NCBI RefSeq assembly: GCF_900103865.1
Contig: NZ_FNII01000014.1
Span: 1-64,000, forward strand
Direction of reading: 5' to 3'
DNA: 64,000 nt
From: Vreelandella arcis
Lineage (GTDB): Bacteria; Pseudomonadota; Gammaproteobacteria; Pseudomonadales; Halomonadaceae
Shown here in pieces: positions 36,365-44,753 of this stretch; the stretch's first letter is position 1; every line of letters begins with the position of its first letter. A program made the translations under genes and the position numbers. A model generated the notes under the pieces. It made no database searches and had not been told where the DNA came from. It saw only the letters and a list, made by a program, of their open reading frames with translations.

Positions 36365-36451
36365 GCCCAGGTGGCGGAATTGGTAGACGCGCTAGCTTCA
36401 GGTGCTAGTGTCCGTATGGACGTGGAGGTTCAAGTCCTCTCCTGGGCACCA
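36365..36451 (+). tRNA. tRNA-Leu (CAG), copy 3
   Basis: An 87-nt tRNA with CCA encoded and anticodon CAG. It has the acceptor of copy 2 and the variable arm of copy 1. Spacers between copies are 57 and 32 bases, so a single precursor transcript is likely. Confidence 0.97.
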
Positions 36452-36736
36452 TTGACTGGGCTCGCATCAGCATCCCTCCTTGCTTTTCTGACACTCCCCA
36501 AAGCGATTCTGGATATAATCCCCGACTTAGCCTACCTCTCGTTTAGCACATGCTGGATACACCGCCTTGCTGCCTGAACATTCTTAAGAAATCCTCCATT
36601 AAGTTAATTCGAAAGCACCCCATGCGCCCAGCGCATACCCCCATTCCCAGCCTACGTTTTATACCGAGGCTTAAAAGGCGTTAGGTTGTCCTGGCATGAA
36701 GTTTATGCATGACGATAACGACAAAGGGAGAATGGG

Positions 36737-38287
36737 ATGCAGACAAAATCGCTCCGACCATTGGTCTTTTGGCCAACATTTCTGATTCTACTGGCCGCCG
36801 TTATTGCCAGTTATCTTGATTTAGACGCTTTTCTAGCCGTCGCCAGTAGCCTCAATGACGCGATCCTCAACAATTTCTCATGGCTTTTCAGCTTAGGCAG
36901 CCTGTACCTGCTGGTGATGGCCGTCATCGTTTATTTTTCTCCGCTGGGCCATATTCGCATTGGTGGTTCAGACGCTCAGCCACTGTTATCACCTTTACGT
37001 TGGTTTTCAATAACCTTATGCACCACCTTGGCCGTCGGCGTTCTCTTCTGGACAACCGCTGAGCCGCTTTACCATTACATGGGCCCTCCAAGTTCCAGCG
37101 GCTTAGAACCTGGCTCGAGCGATGCAATGCTGTTTGCGATGTCGACCATGTTTCTGCACTGGACGTTCACGCCTTATGCCATCTATGCCGTGCCCGCATT
37201 GATCTTTGCCTTGGTGTTCTACAACTTGCGTCTTCGCTTCTCGATTTCCAGCATGCTGGAGCCTTTATTCGGCCCCAAAATCAAACGCTTCTCTGGGCTT
37301 ATCGATGCAATATCACTCTACGCGCTGGTCGCCGGCATGGCCTCTTCTCTTGGCACTGGTGCACTAACACTGGCGGGAGGGGTCGGTCAGTACCTGGGGG
37401 GTGAAACCAGCCCTCTGCGACTCGGCATCATCGTCGCCATTATCGTCACGACGTTCGTTCTCTCGGCGGCCAGCGGTCTGCAAAAAGGCATCGCCCGGTT
37501 TTCTTCACTCAATGCGGTTCTGCTGCTTGTGCTCGGCGTGTTCGTTTTCGCCATTGGGCCCACAATCTTTAGCCTCAGCCTCGGGGTAGAATCGTTTGGC
37601 ATTTTCATCGACAACTTCTTCACCAAAAGCCTGTTTACCGGCAGTGCAGGTGACGACCCGTGGGCACAGTGGTGGTCCATATTTTACTGGGCTGTATGGT
37701 TTGCCTGGGCGCCGGTAGCGGCATTGTTTCTCGGCAAAATATCCTGCGGCTACACCGTGCGCGAGTTTCTTCGTGTCAACCTGCTCTACCCCGCGCTATT
37801 CGCAAGCACATGGATCCTGATTTTTTCTGGCGCCGCGCTTTACTATCAAGCACATACTGGGATAGACCTCTACGCCATCCTCAATGACCAGGGCGTGGAA
37901 AATGTACTTTACGCTCTATTCCGACAGCTACCGTTTTCCGGCCTGTGGATACCCTTGCTGCTGTTCATAGCCTACGTTTCTTATGTCACGGCGGCCGACT
38001 CCCAAACCGATGCCATCGGCAATCTCTGCACCCGTGGCCTCACAGCCGACTCAGACCTTAACGCTGGCATTACCATGAAAATTATTTGGGGCGTGATCGT
38101 CGGTATCGTGGCATGGGTAATGGTTAGTTTCGTGGGCATTGACGGCATCAAGATGCTTTCCAATCTGGGCGGGCTTCCAGCGCTGTTGATCGTGTTAATG
38201 GCCACCAGTTCGCTTTGGATATGGCTCAAAAACCCGGAACAGTTGCGTAACGTCCCAACACTCACTCGTAACAAGCGTGAACTATGA
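36737..38287 (+). CDS. BCCT-family transporter (betaine/carnitine/choline type)
   Basis: A 516-aa protein with twelve expected membrane spans. Family marks are VLFWTTAEPLYHYMGPP, MFLHWTFTPYAIYAVPALIFALVFYN, the central WWSIFYWAVWFAWAPVAALFLGKISCGYTVREF and FIAYVSYVTAADSQTDAIGNL. AGGGAG precedes the ATG. It is coupled by ATGA to the CocE/NonD hydrolase and followed by a LysR gene. This suggests uptake of a specific quaternary amine or ester rather than general osmoprotection. It lacks a long C-terminal osmosensory tail. Confidence 0.92.
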   Translation: MQTKSLRPLVFWPTFLILLAAVIASYLDLDAFLAVASSLNDAILNNFSWLFSLGSLYLLVMAVIVYFSPLGHIRIGGSDAQPLLSPLRWFSITLCTTLAVGVLFWTTAEPLYHYMGPPSSSGLEPGSSDAMLFAMSTMFLHWTFTPYAIYAVPALIFALVFYNLRLRFSISSMLEPLFGPKIKRFSGLIDAISLYALVAGMASSLGTGALTLAGGVGQYLGGETSPLRLGIIVAIIVTTFVLSAASGLQKGIARFSSLNAVLLLVLGVFVFAIGPTIFSLSLGVESFGIFIDNFFTKSLFTGSAGDDPWAQWWSIFYWAVWFAWAPVAALFLGKISCGYTVREFLRVNLLYPALFASTWILIFSGAALYYQAHTGIDLYAILNDQGVENVLYALFRQLPFSGLWIPLLLFIAYVSYVTAADSQTDAIGNLCTRGLTADSDLNAGITMKIIWGVIVGIVAWVMVSFVGIDGIKMLSNLGGLPALLIVLMATSSLWIWLKNPEQLRNVPTLTRNKREL

Positions 38288-40308
38288 ACACCAAGCAGGA
38301 TTTTCCCCACCGCGTCCGTGAAATAGACAATATGTGGATCCCGTTGGCTGACGGAACCCATCTAGCCGCGCGCATCTGGCTACCGGAGGATGCTGAAGCG
38401 CAACCGGTACCCGCCATCCTGGAATACCTCCCTTACCGTAAGCGCGACGGTACCGCCATCCGCGATGAGCTGACCCACCCTTACTTTGCAGGTCATGGCT
38501 ATGCCTGTGTGCGGGTCGACATGCGGGGCAACGGCGAATCAGATGGGCTGATGGAGGACGAATACGCACCTCAAGAGCAAGCAGATGCGTTGGAAGTGAT
38601 TGACTGGATCGCCCACCAACCCTGGTGTAATGGCCACCTGGGGATGATGGGAATCTCCTGGGGCGGCTTCAATAGCCTACAAGTGGCAGCATTGCGCCCC
38701 ACTGCTCTCAAGGCAATTATCACGCTTTGTTCTACGGATGATCGTTACGCTGATGACATCCATTACAAGGGCGGCAATATGCTGATGGAAAATCTTGGCT
38801 GGGCCGCCACCATGCTAAGCTTTTCCGCCGCTGCCCCGGATCCTGCCCTGGTGGGGGATAGATGGCGCGAGATGTGGAAGTCTCGCCTCGACAATATGCC
38901 GTTGTTAGCCGATACCTGGCTTACTCATCAGCATCGCGATGATTATTGGAAACACGGCTCTATTGGCGAGAATTATGCCGACATTGAAGCCGCTGTTTAT
39001 ATGATAAGCGGCTGGGGTGACTCTTATATAAACGCTATTCCGAGGATGATGGAGCACCTTCAGTGTCCCAAAAAGGCGCTTTTGGGCCCCTGGATGCATA
39101 AGTATCCACACTTCGCCATACCTGACCCTGCCATTGGCTTCCTGCAGGAAGCACTTCGTTGGTGGGACTACTGGCTCAAAGGTATTGAGACCGGGATCAT
39201 GGAAGAGCCTGAATGCACATTTTACCTTCAGGACGGCCTGCCACCAGCGCCTAAATACCTGGAGCGACCGGGCCAGTGGGTACAAACGCATGGTTGGCCT
39301 GCTCCCCAGGACGAAATTGAGTCAATCAAACTCACGCTAGGTGACACAGGCCTGGCACCGGACGCAGGCCTCAGCCAGGATCGGCTGATTGCCTCGCCGC
39401 TTACAACAGGCACCCTACAGGGTGAATATATTCCGCTCTGGTTTGGGGCTGATTTCCCCACCGATCAGCGGCGCGATGATGGCCTCTCGGTAACGTTTGA
39501 TTCCAAGCCCTACTCAGAAGGGCTCGACATCCTCGGCCAGCCAGCCGTATCACTCGCGGTAGAAAGTGCTGAAGCCTGCGGTCAACTGCATGTCCGGTTG
39601 TGCGATGTCTCACCAACCGGGGAAAGTGCCTTAATCACTTACGGGACGCTTAACCTCAATTTACGCGACGACGCGGGGACGATCACCCCGCCCGTTCCCG
39701 GCCAGCCAATGAATATACGCCTTTCATTGGATCTCATCGGTTATCGGCTACCTAAAGGCCATCGGCTGCGGGTCGCGCTTTCGAGCGCTAGCTTTCCACT
39801 GATATGGTCGCCTCAGAAACGCTCAGACCTGACGCTCAAGTCGGGCACGCCAACACTCGAACTACCGGTGTCCAAGGCCGCTTACATCCCCATGCCATTC
39901 GAGCCGCCGGAAAGCGCTACGCCTTGCCAGGTAGAGACTCACCGTAAAGGCCTTCCCAAGCGAACGATCAGCGAAGACGTCGGCAGTGGAGAGGTGAGCG
40001 TGATCATTGAAGATGATATGGGTGATATACAGCTTCTCGATCACGGCTTGCGCGTTGAACAGTACGCCAAGGAGATTTATACCAGCCATCCTGAGGATGC
40101 CACCTGTACGCGCGCCGATATCGAATGGGTATACCGCGCCAGCCGCAGCGGAGATAAGGCCCCCTTCGCCGTTAAAGTCTTCAGTCGCTACCACCTGCAT
40201 TGCGATGAGCGCACTTTCTACTTAAAGGCCGAGCAGCAGGCTTACGACGATGACACCTTGGTGAGCGACAAATCCTGGAAGCGGGAAATTCCTCGCACGG
40301 CGATCTAA
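38284..40308 (+). CDS. CocE/NonD family hydrolase (X-Pro dipeptidyl-peptidase-like)
   Basis: A 674-aa alpha/beta hydrolase. The N-terminal S15 domain has MRGNGESDGLMEDEYAPQEQADALEVIDWIAHQPWCNG and the nucleophile elbow GMMGISWGGFNSLQ (Ser near residue 120). A likely catalytic His lies in LLGPWMHKYPHF. The C-terminal X-Pro jelly-roll domain includes PVPGQPMNIRLSLDLIGYRLPKGHRLRVALSSASFPL. No signal peptide is seen, so it is cytoplasmic. Its ATG overlaps the BCCT stop. It probably hydrolyses an ester or amide of a compound imported by that transporter; the substrate is unknown. Confidence 0.9.
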   Translation: MNTKQDFPHRVREIDNMWIPLADGTHLAARIWLPEDAEAQPVPAILEYLPYRKRDGTAIRDELTHPYFAGHGYACVRVDMRGNGESDGLMEDEYAPQEQADALEVIDWIAHQPWCNGHLGMMGISWGGFNSLQVAALRPTALKAIITLCSTDDRYADDIHYKGGNMLMENLGWAATMLSFSAAAPDPALVGDRWREMWKSRLDNMPLLADTWLTHQHRDDYWKHGSIGENYADIEAAVYMISGWGDSYINAIPRMMEHLQCPKKALLGPWMHKYPHFAIPDPAIGFLQEALRWWDYWLKGIETGIMEEPECTFYLQDGLPPAPKYLERPGQWVQTHGWPAPQDEIESIKLTLGDTGLAPDAGLSQDRLIASPLTTGTLQGEYIPLWFGADFPTDQRRDDGLSVTFDSKPYSEGLDILGQPAVSLAVESAEACGQLHVRLCDVSPTGESALITYGTLNLNLRDDAGTITPPVPGQPMNIRLSLDLIGYRLPKGHRLRVALSSASFPLIWSPQKRSDLTLKSGTPTLELPVSKAAYIPMPFEPPESATPCQVETHRKGLPKRTISEDVGSGEVSVIIEDDMGDIQLLDHGLRVEQYAKEIYTSHPEDATCTRADIEWVYRASRSGDKAPFAVKVFSRYHLHCDERTFYLKAEQQAYDDDTLVSDKSWKREIPRTAI

Positions 40309-40321
40309 ACCACCTTATACC

Positions 40322-40352
40322 AGCACGGCCAGGCACAGCGCCTAGCCGTGCT
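40322..40352 (+). terminator. Hairpin after the CocE-type hydrolase gene
   Basis: AGCACGGC (40322-40329) pairs with GCCGTGCT (40345-40352), extended by AGGC/GCCT across one mismatch. No clear T-run follows. Its position immediately before the ATG at 40353 argues for the downstream LysR start. Confidence 0.5.
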
Positions 40353-40394
40353 ATGCTATGGAGCCATTTCTTTCAGACGTTCGAGACTTACCCA

Positions 40395-41297
40395 ATGCGC
40401 GATGCCTTACCGCCGCTATCTTGCTTGAGCGCCTTCGAGGCGGCCGCACGATATTGCAGCTTCACGCAAGCCGGAAGTGAACTGAATTTGTCGCAAAGCG
40501 CCATTAGTCGTCAAATTAAGCGGCTTGAACGTGACCTTGGACGCCTGCTTTTCGAACGTCATTACGAAGGGTTACGTCTTACGCCGGCCGGTGAGCAATA
40601 CTTCCGAGTGGTACAACGCTTGTTGCGCGACTTGGGTGATGAGACCGCCCGCCTTAGAAGACGCGGCGACGACCGTCAGTTGACGCTAGCCTCTAGCCCG
40701 ACCATTGCCTCGATCTGGCTAGCCCGCCAACTTCCCGATTTTCAGCGCGCTTATCCTCACATCGAAATCCGTATTTTGACGGTAGAAGACCCTCATCGCC
40801 TCGACTTAGCCGAGTTTGATCTAGGCATCTACTATCACGTTCCCAACGAGGTCGATCCACCGGGGCTGATTGCCGAAGCTATTTTCGAGCATGAGCTGGT
40901 ATCAGCCGTCTGTAGCCCCATTTATCTGGAACGCCATGGCGTACTCGACCCAGCACAACTGCTGACAGACCACACCCTCATGGTGGTGGAGGATCACTAC
41001 CATGATTGGCTAACCTGGGAAACATGGTACCGAGCACTCGGGCTTGATTGGCAGCCACCTGTGCATACGTTACGCGCCAATAGTTTCCAACTGCTCATGA
41101 ATGCCACGCTGGCGGGCCAGGGGGTAACACTTGGATGGATGCGTCTTCTAGATGCCGAGCTTGACCAAAAAAACTTAGTGCAAGCACTTCCCCACGCGAT
41201 TCCCAGTAGAGGGCGCTTGTCGCTATTCACGCCTCAGCACCGACACCTTACCGAGCCCATGCGCGCTTTCCGCCAGTGGGTGTTAAAAACTTCCTAA
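40395..41297 (+). CDS. LysR-family transcriptional regulator (GcvA-like)
   Basis: A 300-aa regulator starting MRDALPPLSCLSAFEAAARYCSFTQAG. The HTH continues LNLSQSAISRQIKRLERDLGRLLFERH, and the effector-binding domain (TLASSPTIASIWLARQLPDFQRAYP) follows. The start at 40395 fits GcvA-type proteins; the ATG at 40353 would add 14 atypical residues. Lying directly behind the BCCT-hydrolase pair on the same strand, it is the likely regulator of that cassette. Confidence 0.88.
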   Translation: MRDALPPLSCLSAFEAAARYCSFTQAGSELNLSQSAISRQIKRLERDLGRLLFERHYEGLRLTPAGEQYFRVVQRLLRDLGDETARLRRRGDDRQLTLASSPTIASIWLARQLPDFQRAYPHIEIRILTVEDPHRLDLAEFDLGIYYHVPNEVDPPGLIAEAIFEHELVSAVCSPIYLERHGVLDPAQLLTDHTLMVVEDHYHDWLTWETWYRALGLDWQPPVHTLRANSFQLLMNATLAGQGVTLGWMRLLDAELDQKNLVQALPHAIPSRGRLSLFTPQHRHLTEPMRAFRQWVLKTS

Positions 41298-41320
41298 CCC
41301 AACGGCTTACCTGCCAAGCG

Positions 41321-42178
41321 CTATTGATAACGCCCAGGCTTTTTCGCGACTTCTTCCAATGCCCAGCCCTCGGTACGAATCTCGCTTTCCAGAACGCTCT
41401 CTACGGCGTCGTTCAGCTCGGGAAAGAAGTCCAGCCCGGTTTGCGCTTCAATCGCATCGATGCTCACCAGATAGTCGTCTAGCGGTTCATTGCCGCGAAC
41501 GTCCTGGGGCATGATAAACGCCAGGGCCAGTGGGGCACTGTCGTGAGGCGCCACGATGATTTTATAAAATGCCTCCGGCACCTGGATAAGCCCCACCCGA
41601 TTAAACACATTGTCCATAAAAGGTTCGGGGAAAATCGGCCCGGTAATGATCTGCAAGCGATCGAAGCGCGGCGCGAAGTGATCCATCACCGCTTCTTCCA
41701 GCCGCTGCCAGAGCTGGCGATTCAAATTGGGCCGCTGCGGCGTCATGTTGCTCATATAGAAGGTATCAAGCTGCGCGCTACGACCGTGCACAGCGGCAAT
41801 GGCGTAGTTGGGGGCCAAGTGCCCCCGGTCGTAACCACTGCCCGAGTAACTGTCGGTGCCCACCGGCCATAACGTTCGCCAATCTGGACGAAAATCGGGC
41901 CGTGAGCCAATTCGCGAGTCGTCTACGGCGGCCACCTGGTAACTGACCCACAGCGGATTAACGCGTACGTCAGACCAACCAACCAGGTAACCATCGTTTT
42001 GCAGCACACGATGAAACGAGGTCAGGCTAAGCGCCTCCCAGGTGGGCACGCCCTGCCACGTATAAGCGTCTTGATGCTGTCGCCCCTGGTACTCCCATAG
42101 CACGGCTACAAGCGACACAAACAGTACAAGAATCCCTATTCGTTTGGCTTGCCGCCAACCCAAGCGCAATATACTCAC
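41321..42178 (-). CDS. Membrane-anchored DNA/RNA non-specific endonuclease
   Basis: About 285 aa. An N-terminal hydrophobic helix (RIGILVLFVSLVAVLWEY) acts as anchor or uncleaved signal. The Endonuclease_NS domain carries the catalytic motif YDRGHLAPNYA (His as general base) and FYMSNMTPQRPNLNRQLWQRLE with the metal-binding Asn. The start is uncertain: GTG at 42178 has GGAG eight bases upstream, while the open frame extends to TTG 42211. Homologues are periplasmic or secreted sugar-non-specific nucleases. It is convergent with the LysR gene. Confidence 0.86.
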   Translation of the reverse strand: MSILRLGWRQAKRIGILVLFVSLVAVLWEYQGRQHQDAYTWQGVPTWEALSLTSFHRVLQNDGYLVGWSDVRVNPLWVSYQVAAVDDSRIGSRPDFRPDWRTLWPVGTDSYSGSGYDRGHLAPNYAIAAVHGRSAQLDTFYMSNMTPQRPNLNRQLWQRLEEAVMDHFAPRFDRLQIITGPIFPEPFMDNVFNRVGLIQVPEAFYKIIVAPHDSAPLALAFIMPQDVRGNEPLDDYLVSIDAIEAQTGLDFFPELNDAVESVLESEIRTEGWALEEVAKKPGRYQ

Positions 42179-42232
42179 TAACACGACTCCACTACTGCGC
42201 CTGTTACGCAACGCATCATCAAACGACGTATA

Positions 42233-42508
42233 TTACCAACCGAGCGAAAACATGGTTTCGAGATCGTGGCGCGAATGAACCTGCATGGCATTGAGGGTTT
42301 CGGTGTCGCTGATGCCTTCGACGGCATTAAGCCGCTCGGTCACCAGATCCGCCAAGCTTTCGAAGTCGCGGGTTCGCGCAATGGCGACCAAATCATAACG
42401 GCCGCAGGTTGAGTACACTTCGCTGATGCCATCGACATCCGCCAAACGCTCAGCGACGGCCTTGACCTGGCCTTTCTCGGTATTGATTAGGATGACTGCG
42501 TTTTGCAT
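42233..42508 (-). CDS. Stand-alone Lrp/AsnC ligand-binding (RAM) domain protein
   Basis: A 91-aa protein: AVILINTEKGQVKAVAERLADVDGISEVYSTCGRYDLVAIART ... GISDTETLNAMQV. This is the AsnC_trans_reg fold without the DNA-binding HTH. GAGGG precedes the ATG. Such proteins may bind amino acids and form oligomers or heteromers with full Lrp proteins. A perfect palindrome lies 33 bases upstream of the start. Confidence 0.88.
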   Translation of the reverse strand: MQNAVILINTEKGQVKAVAERLADVDGISEVYSTCGRYDLVAIARTRDFESLADLVTERLNAVEGISDTETLNAMQVHSRHDLETMFSLGW

Positions 42509-42540
42509 CGCGCCCTCTTTTATGTCGGTGTTAAGCTACA

Positions 42541-42555
42541 GCTGAATAATTCAGC
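42541..42555. promoter_or_regulatory. Palindromic operator upstream of the Lrp-domain gene
   Basis: GCTGAAT-A-ATTCAGC is a perfect 7-1-7 palindrome. A TATACT (minus strand, plus 42556-42561) adjoins it on the upstream side, so the palindrome would lie at or just after the transcription start. It would suit repression by a dimeric regulator. Confidence 0.5.
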
Positions 42556-42717
42556 GAGTATACCAGGGCACTGGCAAGGGGCGTAGTGACTCAGGCGACC
42601 GTGGCTTGTTTAGCGTGACGGATTGTCGCTGGGCGATTCGCGATATTCGCACTCGACGATGAGTTCCGCTAGCATGTCGATAAGCGCTTACTAACCCGAG
42701 CGCGATGTCACTAAAGA

Positions 42718-42753
42718 GGTGGCAGACTACCCATCCGGGTGGCAAGCTACCCA
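42718..42753 (+). repeat. Two 16-bp direct repeats upstream of the HiPIP gene
   Basis: GGTGGCAGACTACCCA (42718-42733) and GGTGGCAAGCTACCCA (42738-42753) differ only by a swapped AG/GA pair. They repeat with a 20-bp period, and each has partial inverted symmetry (GGT...ACC). They end 45 bases before the ATG. Probable regulator-binding sites or a 5'-UTR structure. Confidence 0.6.
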
Positions 42754-42798
42754 CCGACACCGTGACCATACGTCAGTTAATGACGACGAGGAGAGACC

Positions 42799-43113
42799 AT
42801 GGCTAACCAAAGCCGACGCGCCTTTATGCGTTCCAGCATGCTCAGTCTTGCTGCCCTGCCGCTTGGCGCAGGTATCTTGTCTAAAACCGCTTTCGCCCAA
42901 GAGCTGCCGCGTCTGGATCCGTCTGCGAGCAACGCCCAAGCATTGAACTATGTGGAAAACGCCGCGGATGCCAGCGATCACCCAGCTTATGAAGAGGGGC
43001 AGCGCTGCGACAACTGCATGTTCTTCAACGCCGATAACAATGGCTGCCAGCTGTTCCCGCAGCACAGCGTAGAACCTGCTGGTTGGTGTCAATCCTGGGT
43101 CGCACAAGGCTAA
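42799..43113 (+). CDS. High-potential iron-sulfur protein (HiPIP), Tat-exported
   Basis: A 104-aa precursor. A Tat signal (SRRAFMRSSMLSLAALPLGAG) ends near AFA. The mature part has the HiPIP ligands: CDNCMFF, then Cys in NNGCQLF and in PAGWCQSW, four Cys for one 4Fe-4S cluster. GAGGAG precedes the ATG. It is a soluble periplasmic electron carrier, often linked to respiratory chains or photosynthesis in halophilic or purple bacteria. It is monocistronic with a repeat-bearing leader. Confidence 0.93.
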   Translation: MANQSRRAFMRSSMLSLAALPLGAGILSKTAFAQELPRLDPSASNAQALNYVENAADASDHPAYEEGQRCDNCMFFNADNNGCQLFPQHSVEPAGWCQSWVAQG

Positions 43114-43166
43114 AACCAGACCTATCTAATCACGGCGGCAGGCGTGGTGATCACGCCTGCCCTGGC

Positions 43167-44732
43167 TCACTCTTCGTCTTGAGTCGTTTCTTCTACCGGC
43201 CAACGATAGCGGCGCGTCACGCGTCCCTCCTCCATCGATATCAAATGGACGGGGAATCCCCACAGCTTTTGTAAATGCCGAATAACCGGATAAACACTAC
43301 GCGCAAGCGGGCGTCGGCTGTCCTGGACGTGATGCAGCGTGAGTGAGCGATCGCCACGAATCGCAGCTTCCACGACTTGGATATTGGGCTCACGCACCGA
43401 TAGCGCATACTGGGTCGCCAACGCTTCGCGTACCTTTCGGTAGCCCTGTTCGTTATGGATGGCGGCTACCTCCAGCATTTCCTCTTGATCATCATCGACC
43501 ACCAAAAACAACTTGTGGTCGCGTATCACCTTGGGCGACAAAAACTGCTGAATGAAGGATTCGTCTTTGAAGTTGCGCATCGCGAACTCAAGTGTGTCTC
43601 GCCAGGAAGAGCCGGCGATATCGGGAAACCACTGGCGATCTTCATCGGTGGGCGCCTCGCAGATGCGCTTGATGTCGATAAAAATGGCAAAGCCCAGCGC
43701 ATAAGGGTTAATGCCATTGTAGTAGGGGCTATCAAAGGCAGGCTGCTGGATCACCGCCGAATGAGACTGTAAAAACTCCAGCATCAGCCCTTCATCCACG
43801 TGGCCATCATCGTAAAGACGGTTCATTAACGTGTAGTGCCAAAAGCACGCCCAGCCCTCATTCATCACCTGGGTTTGCCGCTGGGGGTAAAAATATTGCG
43901 CGAGTTTACGCACGATACGCACAACTTCGCGCTGCCAAGGGGCCAGCAAGGGCGCATTCTTCTCAATAAAGTAGAGCAGGTTTTCCTGGGGTTCCGGTGG
44001 GTAGCGCCCCCCGCTATGGAGTCCGAGCGGGTCATCCGTCTGTGCGGATAAACTGCCGGGCAGTTGTTCGCCGTCTTCCGGGCTATCGGGAATCGTGCGC
44101 CACAGCAGGTTCACCTGGGTTTGCAGGTACGCTTCGCGCTCCTCCTGGCGCTTGGCTTCTTCCTCGGCGGATATCGGCGACGGCCGCTTGTAGCGATCCA
44201 CGCCATAGTTCTGCAGCGCATGGCAGGCATCCAGCAGTTGCTCGACCGCCTGCACGCCGTGGCGCTCTTCACACCGGGCGATGTAATGACGGGCGAACAC
44301 CAGGTAGTCGATGATGGATTCCGCATCGGTCCAGGTGCGGAACAGGTAGTTGCCCTTGAAGAAGGAATTATGCCCGTAACAGGCGTGGGCCATGACCAGC
44401 ACCTGCATCATCAGGGTGTTCTCTTCCATCAGATAAGCAATGCAGGGATTGGAATTGATCACCAGCTCGTAGGCGAGCCCCATCTGGCCGCGCTTGTAGG
44501 CCTGCTCAACCGCTAAAAACTGCTTGCCGAACGACCAGTGGTGATACCCCACCGGCATCCCCACGCTGGCGTAGGCGTCCATCATCTGCTCGGTGGTAAT
44601 CACTTCGATCTGGTTGGGGTAGGTATCCAGCCGGTATTCATCGGCCAGACGCGCGAGCTCCTCGTCGAATTGTTCCAGCACGCGGAAGTTCCAATCGGAA
44701 CCGGTCGCGATGGGTTGGCGGGTGGCAGTCAT
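43167..44732 (-). CDS. SpoVR family protein
   Basis: A 521-aa protein matching the SpoVR family (YcgB in E. coli). Visible are MPVGYHHWSFGKQFLAVEQAYKRGQMGLAYELVINSNPCIAYLMEENT, HACYGHNSFFKGNYLFRTW, NEGWACFWHYTLMNRLYD and ALGFAIFIDIKRICE. His and Glu residues in these motifs suggest metal binding. It is the third gene of the yeaG-yeaH-spoVR module. AGGAG precedes the ATG. The biochemical function is unknown; stress and stationary-phase roles are reported for the module. Confidence 0.94.
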   Translation of the reverse strand: MTATRQPIATGSDWNFRVLEQFDEELARLADEYRLDTYPNQIEVITTEQMMDAYASVGMPVGYHHWSFGKQFLAVEQAYKRGQMGLAYELVINSNPCIAYLMEENTLMMQVLVMAHACYGHNSFFKGNYLFRTWTDAESIIDYLVFARHYIARCEERHGVQAVEQLLDACHALQNYGVDRYKRPSPISAEEEAKRQEEREAYLQTQVNLLWRTIPDSPEDGEQLPGSLSAQTDDPLGLHSGGRYPPEPQENLLYFIEKNAPLLAPWQREVVRIVRKLAQYFYPQRQTQVMNEGWACFWHYTLMNRLYDDGHVDEGLMLEFLQSHSAVIQQPAFDSPYYNGINPYALGFAIFIDIKRICEAPTDEDRQWFPDIAGSSWRDTLEFAMRNFKDESFIQQFLSPKVIRDHKLFLVVDDDQEEMLEVAAIHNEQGYRKVREALATQYALSVREPNIQVVEAAIRGDRSLTLHHVQDSRRPLARSVYPVIRHLQKLWGFPVHLISMEEGRVTRRYRWPVEETTQDEE

Positions 44733-44753
44733 GGCGCACTCCTCAACGGGCGG

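Noticed and set aside
36102-36451. Three regularly spaced near-identical units, CRISPR-like at first glance
   Set aside because: Units are 87 nt, fold as tRNAs with encoded CCA, and spacers are of unequal length (57 and 32).
36063-36577. Open frames encoding a repeated MAELVDALASGAS-like peptide
   Set aside because: They are translations through the three tRNA-Leu genes, not proteins.
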